Below the pieces are notes generated by a model. That model did no database searches, had not been told where the DNA came from, and saw nothing but the letters and a program-made list of their open reading frames with translations. From Candidatus Poribacteria bacterium (lineage in GTDB: Bacteria > Poribacteria > DTPJ01 > WJIO01): a DNA stretch of 33,465 nt. The number at the start of each line of letters is the position of its first letter. Positions within the stretch are counted from its first letter, which is position 1. The translations under genes were made by a program, and so were the position numbers. Positions 1-7,846 of this stretch are shown here, piece after piece. The stretch lies in the NCBI GenBank assembly GCA_014730235.1, contig WJIO01000267.1, positions 1 to 33,465 on the forward strand, written 5' to 3'.

Positions 1-34
1 AGTTGTCATTCCTGCGAAAGCAGGAATGACAACT
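1..34. repeat. Stand-alone palindromic repeat (GTCATTCCTGC hairpin)
   Basis: A perfect inverted repeat with 15-bp arms and a GAAA loop. Its core arms, GTCATTCCTGC and GCAGGAATGAC, recur inside the MITE copies at 5704-5823, 17634-17753 and 30751-30936. The unit resembles widely dispersed bacterial hairpin repeats that translate spuriously as VIPAKAGIQ. It touches the window edge, so it could be part of a larger element to the left. Confidence 0.8.
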
Positions 35-167
35 AAATTATATTAAATTATATCCATCTTTTAACGATTACGAAATTGATAGCGATTCGGTTAAATATAA
101 TAAAAGCTGCGTAGGTTGTTAGTGTTTTGCCTAAACTTTAGTGTTGTCGATAAGTCGAATTTTTACT

Positions 168-196
168 TTGACTTTTTGAGATTAATATGTTATTCT
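168..196 (+). promoter_or_regulatory. Candidate sigma70-type promoter
   Basis: TTGACT at 168-173 and TATTCT at 191-196 are separated by 17 bp (5/6 and 4/6 matches to consensus). It points toward the gene at 453, but the leader would be about 250 nt and would run through the MITE at 243-333. In DNA this AT-rich such matches can occur by chance. Confidence 0.35.
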
Positions 197-242
197 AGGA
201 ACAGCGGTTGAAATATCTTACCAAAATTTACTTTAAAAACAT

Positions 243-333
243 GATTCTTCCGACTTGAGTGTGGAAATGAAAATAACATCGTCTAAATAAGAGAAAATTT
301 TCAAATTATTTCCATACTTAATCCTGAAGAACT
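243..333. mobile_element. MITE copy A (91 bp) with perfect 8-bp target duplication
   Basis: The left end (243-268, starting GATTCTTCCGAC) and the right end (308-333, ending CTGAAGAACT) are diverged inverted repeats matching the ends of the other copies. The 8 bases just outside are identical on both sides: AAAAACAT at 235-242 and at 334-341. This is a target-site duplication. The copy lacks the central GTCATTCCTGC hairpin and has no coding capacity. Confidence 0.85.
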
Positions 334-452
334 AAAAACATAACAAATCAAAAAGGTGAATATTGGAAGGGGAGGAGGATGATTTACCAGGAAATTTCTT
401 GTTAAATGGGATTATGCTGGTGACCAAATCATTTTAAAAGGGAGTATGGAAA

Positions 453-3400
453 ATGAAATCAAAAATTGTATTTGCTGTATTGTTTCTGACTGTATTTTGT
501 TTTAGCTCCTATGGGATTGAAGTAAGTGTATCTAAAATCGAGGCCCAACCCGGTTCAACAGCAGTGGTGGATATAAGCCTGGATACTGCTGCTGGGGTTG
601 CTGGCGCTGATATAATGCTGGAATATGATCCGGCTTCGCTGGAAGTCGTTGATGCCCAGGTGACTCCCCTGGTGTCAAGTTTATTGCCCACAATAAACTA
701 CAGCGATCCGGGTATAGTAAGTCTATCCATGGCCGGAACAGCCGCTTTGACAGAAGGCAGCGGGGCCATAATGGAGATAAGCTTTAACGTCAAACCTGAT
801 GCAACAGGGGAAATACCTCTGACACTTTCGGAAGTTGCCCTGTATGATGAATTAGCCGGGGATATTCCTGATGTCACTGCAGTTGATGGAAATATAACCT
901 TACCTGCGCCATCACAGGAAGAAATCAACAAAGCCATCGCCCGTCGTCCCTATGAGGATGTTATCAATCAGCAAAACTTAGATGCAATAGACGAAATCTT
1001 TGCCCCTGATTATTTGGAACACTTACCACCAAATCCTGATCTTCATGGTCCTGATGGCGTGAGGGCATATATCGAATCGCTTCTTGCCGATTTTCCCGAT
1101 ACCCATTTTGTTATCGAGGATCAGGTCGCCGAAGGGAATATGGTGGTTAGTCGCTGGACAATTACAGGTACACAAAAAGGTGATTTTATGGGTATCCCAG
1201 CTACTGGTATATCCACGGCATCAACAGGAATTAGTGTATTCCATATTGAAAATGGAATGATTTTGGAAGGCTGGATTCACTCCGACTTTCTGGGAGTTAT
1301 GCAGCAGCTTGGTGTTATTGAACCCGGACGGCCAGCACCGGAAAATTATACCTGGGGAGAACCATCAGAAGTAACTGGTGATCCGGGTGATATGGAAGTA
1401 AATAAAATCATTGCAGAAAGATATGTTAATGAGTGCTGGAATCAGGGTAATCTGGATGTGTTGGATGAAATTCTGCATTCTGAAATTCTGGTTCATAACC
1501 CGGTTATTCCCGTTGCAATAGACACTATTGAGGTTGTTAAAGAAAATACTGCGGGTTATCTCAATGCTTTCCCCGATATGAATGTAACTGTTCTGGCTAC
1601 AATAACCGAAGGTGATAAGCTTGTTCAGTTATGGTCAACCTCAGGAACTCACCAGGGAGAACTCATGGGTATTTCGGCTACCGGCACAAAGGCAAGCTGG
1701 TCAGGAACAACCATTTATCGCTTCGTTGATGGCAAGATAGCAGAAGTCTGGTGGGCTTATGATGTTCTTGGCCTGATGCAGCAGTTATCAGCCGCCGCGA
1801 CGGAAATGATGAATGAAGCCATCAGTGCTCGGATATGGGATGAGATATGGAATCAGGGTAATCTTGATCTGGCGGATGAATTGGTTGCAGAAGATTTTGT
1901 CCTTCATGATCCTGTCAGCGGTGATGTAGCTGGACTTGAAATCTTCAAGCAGTTCGTTGGCATGTACCATACTGCGTTCCCGGATTTCCAGTTTACCGTT
2001 GAAGATCGCATGGCTGTTGGTGATAAGGTAATGATAAGATTTTCCTTCCAGGGAACCCATGAAGGTGAACTCATGGGAATGCCAGCCAGTGGTAAACAGA
2101 TAAATCTGACGGGAATAGTTGTAGAACAATATAAAGATGGTAAAGCTGTAGAATCATGGTCCGAATGGGATGCTCTGGGTCTGATGCAGCACCTTGAGGT
2201 TATTCCACCTAATCGCGAAACCTATGGTTGGGCCCCACCATCTGGAATAGAGGGCGATCCCGGCGATCCAGAAGCAAATAAAGCTGTTGTTATACGGTAT
2301 ATCCAGGAATTTTGGAATGATAAGAACCTGGATGTATTGGATGAACTTGCTCATCCAGAGGTTTTCAGTCATACCCCTGTTGAGACTATAAATCCTATAG
2401 TTGGCATAGAAACAGCCAAAGAAGTTGCTTCTGGTTACATGGAAGCTTTTCCTGACCTTCACGTTGTGGTGGATGATCTCTTCGCCAAGGATGATTTGGT
2501 ATTAGAGCGCTGGACAGCTACAGCTACCCATCAAGGTGAGATATTGGGTATTTCACCAACGAATAAAAAAGTTATATACACTGGCTTTACCTTATATCGT
2601 CTTGTTGAAGGAAAGATGACCGACGTCTGGTGGGCCTGGGATAGTCTGGGATTGATAAATCAACTGACGACGGAAGAGGAAGATTATTCAAATGTCTTCT
2701 TTACCCAATTATCACCGGGTCTAAACATGATATCCCTTCCACTAAAACCAATCGAACCTTATACGGCTCGTTCCTTTGCCGAAGAAATAGAAGCGACAGT
2801 AGTTATCCGATATGATACGGAAGCCAAAAAATTCATGGGCTTTACTATGGATGCACCTGATGATGGTTTTCCCATCGAAGGTGGAATGGGCTACATTGTC
2901 AACTTGCCCTCCGGCAGCGTGGTAACATTTACCGGCGCAGCATGGACAAACGAACCACCAGTGGATACGGCTGCACCACCTGCTGTATCTGATGCGTGGG
3001 CTTATGTAGTCAGCGGACAAATTCAGGATGGTGAGATAATGAAGTTGGGTGCTGGTGGCTATACCGTCAATGTTCGCAACCTGAGAACCCATGTAGAATT
3101 ATCCCAGAAGGTAAAAGGTGACGGATACTTTGCCGCTGCATACGCTGATCTTAACCGTAACGCTGTTGTAGAAATCGGCGATAAAATAGAAGTCTCAGTC
3201 ACTGATCTAAACGGCGGAATCGTATCAGGCCCGTTTGTCCGGGAAATAACCCCGGATAATATAAGAGATGCTGTTGTGAATATCAACCTGCGTCTTGGTG
3301 AAATTATACCGGAAAGATCAACCTTGCTTCAGAACTATCCCAACCCCTTTAACCCTGAAACATGGATTCCCTATTATCTGAATGAAGGATCAGATGTAAT

Positions 3401-3605
3401 CGTCAGTATATACAATTCTATGGGGCAGTTGATCAGAACCCTGGATATTGGATATAAAGCCGCTGGAATTTATGTAGACAGGTCAAAAGCCGTTTACTGG
3501 AATGGCAAGAATTCGGCAGGAGAAAGGGTAGCCAGTGGACTTTATTTCTATTCCATAAAAGCTGGTGAATTTTCGGCTACCCGGAAGATGGTTATCAAGC
3601 AGTAA
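453..3605 (+). CDS. Secreted cohesin / four SnoaL-like domains / C-terminal sorting-domain protein
   Basis: A 1050-residue exported protein. Residues 1-21 look like a signal peptide. Residues 22-151 resemble a cohesin-type beta-sandwich (GADIMLEYDP, ending with a DGNITL strand). Four SnoaL-like (NTF2-fold) domains follow at about 155-291, 314-446, 451-582 and 607-738. They share the pattern NLD..DE, H.P, FPD, GTH.GE.MGI, GKI and LGLMQQL. Residues 748-835 form a further beta-rich module. Residues 955-1050 form a FlgD-like C-terminal sorting domain (NYPNPFNPETWIPY, final MVIKQ) of the kind linked to outer-membrane secretion and surface anchoring. GGGAG lies 9 nt before the ATG. It is the only plus-strand gene here. 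SnoaL domains occur in cyclases, isomerases and binding proteins; the substrate is unknown. Confidence 0.9.
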   Translation: MKSKIVFAVLFLTVFCFSSYGIEVSVSKIEAQPGSTAVVDISLDTAAGVAGADIMLEYDPASLEVVDAQVTPLVSSLLPTINYSDPGIVSLSMAGTAALTEGSGAIMEISFNVKPDATGEIPLTLSEVALYDELAGDIPDVTAVDGNITLPAPSQEEINKAIARRPYEDVINQQNLDAIDEIFAPDYLEHLPPNPDLHGPDGVRAYIESLLADFPDTHFVIEDQVAEGNMVVSRWTITGTQKGDFMGIPATGISTASTGISVFHIENGMILEGWIHSDFLGVMQQLGVIEPGRPAPENYTWGEPSEVTGDPGDMEVNKIIAERYVNECWNQGNLDVLDEILHSEILVHNPVIPVAIDTIEVVKENTAGYLNAFPDMNVTVLATITEGDKLVQLWSTSGTHQGELMGISATGTKASWSGTTIYRFVDGKIAEVWWAYDVLGLMQQLSAAATEMMNEAISARIWDEIWNQGNLDLADELVAEDFVLHDPVSGDVAGLEIFKQFVGMYHTAFPDFQFTVEDRMAVGDKVMIRFSFQGTHEGELMGMPASGKQINLTGIVVEQYKDGKAVESWSEWDALGLMQHLEVIPPNRETYGWAPPSGIEGDPGDPEANKAVVIRYIQEFWNDKNLDVLDELAHPEVFSHTPVETINPIVGIETAKEVASGYMEAFPDLHVVVDDLFAKDDLVLERWTATATHQGEILGISPTNKKVIYTGFTLYRLVEGKMTDVWWAWDSLGLINQLTTEEEDYSNVFFTQLSPGLNMISLPLKPIEPYTARSFAEEIEATVVIRYDTEAKKFMGFTMDAPDDGFPIEGGMGYIVNLPSGSVVTFTGAAWTNEPPVDTAAPPAVSDAWAYVVSGQIQDGEIMKLGAGGYTVNVRNLRTHVELSQKVKGDGYFAAAYADLNRNAVVEIGDKIEVSVTDLNGGIVSGPFVREITPDNIRDAVVNINLRLGEIIPERSTLLQNYPNPFNPETWIPYYLNEGSDVIVSIYNSMGQLIRTLDIGYKAAGIYVDRSKAVYWNGKNSAGERVASGLYFYSIKAGEFSATRKMVIKQ

Positions 3606-3615
3606 ATCACAAAAA

Positions 3616-3651
3616 TATAAGCTGCGGGATGTATACATCCCGCAGCTTATA
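3616..3651. terminator. Bidirectional palindromic terminator between convergent genes
   Basis: A perfect inverted repeat with 18-bp arms (left arm core AAGCTGCGGGATGTA) and essentially no loop. It lies 10 nt after the stop of the plus-strand gene and 18 nt after the stop of the minus-strand etfA. An A/T-rich tract flanks each side. The position between two converging 3' ends fits a shared intrinsic terminator. Confidence 0.8.
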
Positions 3652-3669
3652 AAATTTATATCATTTCTT

Positions 3670-4869
3670 TTACTTACCCAGCTTCTTCCGGAAAGTATCC
3701 GTAAGAACCGGTACGATATCAAACAAGTCTGCGACAATACCAAAAGTTGCCACGTCGAATATAGGAGCATCGGGGTCTTTGTTTATTGCTACTATTATGT
3801 CAGATGTCTGCATGCCGATAAGATGCTGAATAGCCCCTGATATACCGCAGGCGATATACAGCTTGGGATGCACTGTTTTGCCCGTCTGACCTACCTGATG
3901 GTAGGAGGGTATCCAGCCAGCATCGACAGTAGCCCTGGAAGCCCCTACTGCCCCTCCAATAACTTCCGCCAGTTCCCTTACCACGCTGAAATTCTCAGCT
4001 TTACCAAGCCCACGACCACCGGAGACTATAATTTCAGCTTCCTGGAGATTTACGTTGATATCGGCAGCCTGTATAACTTCCAGAATCTTTGTGCAGATGT
4101 CTTCAGCTTCAAGGGCGATGTCCTTTACCTCGATGACTTTACCCTCGCGGGAAAGATCAGGTTCCAGGGGTATCATGACGTTTGGACGCACTGTGGCCAT
4201 CTGGGGGCGATGATTGGGGATAATAATGGTGGCCATAAGGTTGCCGCCAAAAGCCGGTCTTGTCTGTACCAGAAGTCTTCTGTCAACGTCTATTTCCAAC
4301 TCTGTGCAGTCGGCTGTAAGACCTGTCTGTATACGGGCAGCGACCCTTGGAGCAAGAGAACGACCTAAGCTGGATGCACCAAACAGGACAATTTCGGGAA
4401 AATACCTTTCAATAAGGGATACGAGGGCTTTCGTATATACGTCTGTCTGGTACTGCTCAAGAAGAGGATGGTTGACGTAATAAACCTGATCTGCACCGTA
4501 GTGTATAAGCTTTTCAGGCATATCTGATACATCCGAACCAAGTAAGACAGCAGAAAGGGTAACGTCCAGCTTATCCGCAAGGATTCGGCCTACGCCCAGT
4601 AATTCCATTGCAACGTTCATTAAAATTCCGTCGCGCTGTTCTGCAAAAACCCATACACCTTTGTATGCACTGAGATCAACATCTTCTCTTGCTTCTCTTT
4701 CGATTACTATGGCGTTTTGCTTTTTACATGCAGTAACACAAGCGCCGCAGAGGGTGCAGGCATCCAGATCAATGACGGCTTTTTTCTCAACAAGCTTTAC
4801 CGCGCCAAAGGGACAGGCTTTGACACAAAGGGAACAACCAATACATTTTTCTTCAATTACATAAATCAC
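3670..4869 (-). CDS. etfA: Electron transfer flavoprotein alpha subunit with N-terminal ferredoxin domain
   Basis: The FAD-carrying alpha subunit of electron transfer flavoprotein, which accepts electrons from acyl-CoA dehydrogenases. The N-terminal 55 residues form a two-[4Fe-4S] ferredoxin module with two CxxCxxCxxxC motifs (CIGCSLCVKAC and CTLCGACVTAC). The ETF alpha N domain follows, then the C-terminal FAD domain (VSGGRGLGKAENF, GASRATVDAGW, HQVGQTGKTVHP, NKDPDAPIF). The GTG at 4869 is preferred because AGGTGG sits 7 nt upstream. An in-frame TTG at 4890 would add seven residues (MRIGGWI). The gene follows etfB within 25 nt and is surely cotranscribed. Fd-domain EtfA proteins occur in anaerobes and in some bifurcating or membrane-linked systems; which applies here cannot be decided. 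Confidence 0.93.
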   Translation of the reverse strand: MIYVIEEKCIGCSLCVKACPFGAVKLVEKKAVIDLDACTLCGACVTACKKQNAIVIEREAREDVDLSAYKGVWVFAEQRDGILMNVAMELLGVGRILADKLDVTLSAVLLGSDVSDMPEKLIHYGADQVYYVNHPLLEQYQTDVYTKALVSLIERYFPEIVLFGASSLGRSLAPRVAARIQTGLTADCTELEIDVDRRLLVQTRPAFGGNLMATIIIPNHRPQMATVRPNVMIPLEPDLSREGKVIEVKDIALEAEDICTKILEVIQAADINVNLQEAEIIVSGGRGLGKAENFSVVRELAEVIGGAVGASRATVDAGWIPSYHQVGQTGKTVHPKLYIACGISGAIQHLIGMQTSDIIVAINKDPDAPIFDVATFGIVADLFDIVPVLTDTFRKKLGK

Positions 4870-4891
4870 AATCCATCCACCTATTCGCAAA

Positions 4892-5674
4892 TTACACGAT
4901 ATTCATATCTCTTAATTCGGCAAAAAGGGCCTGGGCTATTTCCTCCGGTTCCCCTGCCAACATTGTACCTTTTCCCCTTGGTTCGGGGTTAAAGGTTTTT
5001 ATAACCTCTGTAGGAGATCCGGTTTTACCTATACGCTCAGGATCGGCGTCTATATCCTCTGGCTTCCAGACAGGTATTTCCACTTTCTTGGCTTTTAACA
5101 CACCTCTCAGGGAAGCGTGTCTCGGTTCGTTAATTTCTTTAACAACTGTCAAAGCCGCAGGAAGTTTAGTCTGGAGTACTTCACAGCTATCCTCAAGGAC
5201 ACATTCGGCTGTGACATGACCATCTTCTACATTGATCTTGCGGACATACGTCAACTGGGGAAGATTCAGCATTTCTGCGACACCGGGGCCAACCTGAGCG
5301 GTATCACCGTCTATAGCCTGTTTACCAAACAACAGCATGTCATAATCACCGAGTTTGTTTATGGCAGTCGCCAGAGTGTATGCAGTGGCGAGGGTGTCGG
5401 CAATGGCAAAACGCCTGTCGCTCAACAGTATTCCCTGATCTGCGCCCATGGCGACGGCCTGGCGCAGTGCTTCCTCTGCCTGGGGTGGTCCCATACATAT
5501 AACAATAACCTCTCCGCCATGCTCTTCCTTTAATTGCAGGGCGGATTCGATGGCGTTTTCATCAAATGGATTGATAATAGACGGTACACCGTCCCGGATC
5601 ATGGAATTTGTTTCTTTGTCGAAACGCACCTGACTGCTGTCGGTTACCTGCTTTATACAAACAATTATTCGCAT
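4892..5674 (-). CDS. etfB: Electron transfer flavoprotein beta subunit
   Basis: A 260-residue ETF beta subunit, the usual family length, partner of the downstream EtfA. Recognisable features are the N-terminal MRIIVCIKQVTD, the nucleotide-binding DGDTAQVGPG region, and the beta-subunit signature around residues 177-196 (VKEINEPRHASLRG, LKAKK). AAGGAA lies about 8 nt before the ATG. The gene is separated from the acyl-CoA dehydrogenase gene by a 120-bp MITE that also carries a promoter-like pair pointing to etfB. The neighbourhood suggests that the dehydrogenase and this ETF form one electron-transfer pathway. Confidence 0.95.
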   Translation of the reverse strand: MRIIVCIKQVTDSSQVRFDKETNSMIRDGVPSIINPFDENAIESALQLKEEHGGEVIVICMGPPQAEEALRQAVAMGADQGILLSDRRFAIADTLATAYTLATAINKLGDYDMLLFGKQAIDGDTAQVGPGVAEMLNLPQLTYVRKINVEDGHVTAECVLEDSCEVLQTKLPAALTVVKEINEPRHASLRGVLKAKKVEIPVWKPEDIDADPERIGKTGSPTEVIKTFNPEPRGKGTMLAGEPEEIAQALFAELRDMNIV

Positions 5675-5703
5675 TTGGCGTTTCCTTGATATTAAATTTA
5701 TTT

Positions 5704-5823
5704 GGTTCTTCCGGGTTTAGTGTGGTTATAATTGAAAATTCTCTCAGCTTGTCATTCCTGCTTTTGCAGGAATGACAGCATAAAGAAGTCTCTTATCTTT
5801 ACCACACTAAACACCGAAGAACC
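5704..5823. mobile_element. MITE copy B (120 bp) between the acyl-CoA dehydrogenase gene and etfB
   Basis: The ends at 5704-5726 and 5801-5823 are inverted repeats (GGTTCTTCC...TGTGGT), with two mismatches. The centre holds the palindrome 5751-5776 (arms GTCATTCCTGC and GCAGGAATGAC, loop TTTT). The flanks 5696-5703 (ATTTATTT) and 5824-5831 (ATTTATCT) match at 7 of 8 positions, a slightly decayed target duplication that includes the stop codon of the dehydrogenase gene. The interior is closely similar to copy C. Confidence 0.85.
5725..5755 (-). promoter_or_regulatory. Promoter-like pair carried by MITE copy B, facing etfB
   Basis: On the minus strand ATGACA (5750-5755, from the edge of the central palindrome) and TATAAC (5725-5730, overlapping the MITE end) are 19 bp apart. 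Each matches consensus at 5/6. Transcription would start about 45 nt before the etfB ATG. The long spacer makes this a weak prediction. Confidence 0.3.
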
Positions 5824-5825
5824 AT

Positions 5826-6962
5826 TTATCTCAATATATGTCCAGCGATAACATTGCGCTGTATCTCAGAAGTCCCTTCAACTATCTCAAAGAGCTTGGA
5901 TTCGCGGAAAAACCTTTCGACACTGTAATCGCACATTAAACCATAGCCACCGTGAATCTGGACTGCCTGATTTGTGGCTCTATGGCAAACTTCGGAGGAG
6001 AACAGCTTTGACATGGCAGCTGGAAGGCCAAAAGACTTGCCCTGATCATGCAGCCATGCAGCTTTACGCATAAGTAGATCAGCCGTTTCGATTTCTGTGG
6101 CCATGTCCGCCAGCTTATGCTGTATGGCTTGGAAATTTGCTATACGCTGACCGAACTGGACTCTTTCTTTGGAATATTGAAGGGCTTTTTCGTATGCAGC
6201 TTTGGAAAGACCTATAGCTCCGACTGACATTCCTATTCTTCCAACATCCAGAGTTTCCATGGCTACTCTGAACCCCCTGTTTAATTTACCCAGAAGGTTT
6301 TCTTCCGGTATTCTGCAATCCTGGAAAATCAATTCCTTATTGGCCAGGGCTTTAAAGCAGAGCTTATCATCCTGAGGGCCAAAGGTAAAACCCGGAGTAT
6401 CTTTTTCTATGATAAAAGCGCTCATACCGCGAGCACCGCGTCCCGGTTCGGTCTTTAGAGTTACAACGTAAGTTTGGGCTTCGCCTGCGTTGCTGATAAA
6501 TATCTTGGTGCCGTTTACAATATATTCATCACCATCTTTAACAGCAGTGGCAATACCTGAGCCGGCATCAGAACCGGCGTTTGGTTCTGTAAGACCAAAG
6601 GCTCCGACCACTTCGCCCTTACAAAGGGGGGTAAGGTATTTTTTCTTTTGCTCTTCTGTACCAAATTTATAAATAGGATACATGCAGAGTATATTTGCGC
6701 CATATACAGCCCCGGTTGTACTGCAAGCTTTGGCAAGTTCTACACCAACCAAAGCCCATGTGAGTAGATCCGATCCAAGTCCTCCATATTCTTCAGGAAA
6801 GGGAATTCCGCTTAGATCATATCTGGCCAGCATTTCGATATTGTCCCAGGGGTATTTTCCACAGGCATCAATCTCATCGGCTTTTGGTGCAAGCTCTTCT
6901 TCACATATTTCTCTAACTGCTTCTAATATTGCTTCTTGTTCTTCTGTAAGATCAAAATTCAT
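5826..6962 (-). CDS. Acyl-CoA dehydrogenase
   Basis: A 378-residue flavoprotein of the short/medium-chain acyl-CoA dehydrogenase family. It oxidises an acyl-CoA to the trans-2-enoyl-CoA and hands electrons to ETF. The alpha-helical N domain (MNFDLTEEQEAILEAVREI) is followed by the FAD-binding signature FGLTEPNAGSDAGSG, the beta domain, and a C-terminal helical domain ending GGYGLMCDYSVERFFRESK and EGTSEIQRN. The Glu before GTSEIQ (about residue 362) is at the catalytic-base position of short-chain and butyryl-CoA enzymes. Chain length cannot be read from the sequence. The gene follows rnc by 29 nt and precedes etfBA, so it is the likely electron donor to that ETF. A MITE has inserted right at its stop codon. 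Confidence 0.95.
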   Translation of the reverse strand: MNFDLTEEQEAILEAVREICEEELAPKADEIDACGKYPWDNIEMLARYDLSGIPFPEEYGGLGSDLLTWALVGVELAKACSTTGAVYGANILCMYPIYKFGTEEQKKKYLTPLCKGEVVGAFGLTEPNAGSDAGSGIATAVKDGDEYIVNGTKIFISNAGEAQTYVVTLKTEPGRGARGMSAFIIEKDTPGFTFGPQDDKLCFKALANKELIFQDCRIPEENLLGKLNRGFRVAMETLDVGRIGMSVGAIGLSKAAYEKALQYSKERVQFGQRIANFQAIQHKLADMATEIETADLLMRKAAWLHDQGKSFGLPAAMSKLFSSEVCHRATNQAVQIHGGYGLMCDYSVERFFRESKLFEIVEGTSEIQRNVIAGHILR

Positions 6963-6991
6963 ATTTATTCAACAATGCCAGTGATATATAA

Positions 6992-7846
6992 TCACTCGCT
7001 TTCGTTTTCCCTCCTTCGATCGATAATGGTTTCCAGAGCCTTTTCTGCGGCTCTCTGTTCTGCTTCCTTTTTATTTCTTCCAATACCTTTACCGTATGAC
7101 TCCCCGGCTAATTTTACTTCGACTTCAAATATTTTATCATGATCCGGTCCCGTTTCTGAAATAACCTTGTATACAGGGGGTTTCCGGGAGCCAGCCTGCC
7201 AGTATTCCTGTAAAGCAGTTTTATAATCTCTTTTTAACTCATCTCTGTCAAGTTCATAAATCTTATCTTTAAGTATGGATAAAACAAATTCCTTTGTATT
7301 TTCAAAACCACCATCCAGGTATATAGAGGCAACAATAGCTTCCAGAGCATTGGATAGATTAGATGGTTTTTCTCGTCCACCAGTAGCCAATTCTCCTACC
7401 CCAAATTTGATATAATCACCTAAATTCATTTCTTTAGCACACATAGCAAGAGTTGATCTGCTGACAGCAACGGCTTTCAGTTTGGAAAGCTGACCTTCTG
7501 TATATGTGGGGAAGTTATTGTATAAAAAGAGATTCACGATTAGCTCAAGAACTGAGTCTCCCAGAAATTCCATCCGTTCATTACAGTTAAAGTGCTCTCC
7601 CTCTCCACCTACAAAAGATTTATGAGTAAGGGATAGCTCCAGTAAGCAGATGTTATTGAATTTATATTTTAGCTTTTCTTCAAGCTGTTTTAATTTATTT
7701 AATCGCTCTTCATCAATATCTTCTGTTTTATTCTGCTTTTCGGGAAATGCTGGAGATGGAGAAAATGATAAATCATTTTCAATATTAAATTCTTTATCTT
7801 TTTCCTGATCAATTATATTTTCAGCAATATCTTCTTTATCAATCAT
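6992..7846 (-). CDS. rnc: Ribonuclease III
   Basis: Double-strand-specific endoribonuclease that processes rRNA precursors and structured mRNAs. It has 284 residues from the preferred ATG at 7846, which has AAAGGT 6 nt upstream and overlaps the end of fabF by 8 nt. Residues 1-50 are an acidic, low-complexity extension not needed in the core family. The catalytic domain carries NERMEFLGDS (about 89-98) and NALEAIVASIYLDGG. The C-terminal dsRNA-binding domain spans about 207-275 (DYKTALQEYWQ..., RNKKEAEQRAAEKAL). At the position of the E. coli Asp114 metal ligand this protein appears to have Asn, while the following Glu (E117 equivalent) is kept. A longer in-frame start inside fabF (7948) is unlikely. 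Confidence 0.93.
   Translation of the reverse strand: MIDKEDIAENIIDQEKDKEFNIENDLSFSPSPAFPEKQNKTEDIDEERLNKLKQLEEKLKYKFNNICLLELSLTHKSFVGGEGEHFNCNERMEFLGDSVLELIVNLFLYNNFPTYTEGQLSKLKAVAVSRSTLAMCAKEMNLGDYIKFGVGELATGGREKPSNLSNALEAIVASIYLDGGFENTKEFVLSILKDKIYELDRDELKRDYKTALQEYWQAGSRKPPVYKVISETGPDHDKIFEVEVKLAGESYGKGIGRNKKEAEQRAAEKALETIIDRRRENESE

Larger units (their letters stand above)
1..452. other. Intergenic region upstream of the cohesin-SnoaL gene
   Basis: This 452-bp stretch holds no convincing gene. It contains a stand-alone palindromic repeat at its left edge, one promoter-like pair at 168-196, and a MITE copy at 243-333 with perfect 8-bp flanking duplications. A purine-rich stretch near 365-380 (GGGGAGGAGG) is followed by no open frame of useful length. 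The ribosome-binding site of the first gene (GGGAG, about 9 nt before the ATG) ends the region. Base composition is strongly AT-rich. Confidence 0.7.

Noticed and set aside
3868-4368. 166-residue plus-strand open frame inside etfA
   Set aside because: It lies entirely antisense to a well-supported gene and shows no recognisable motif.
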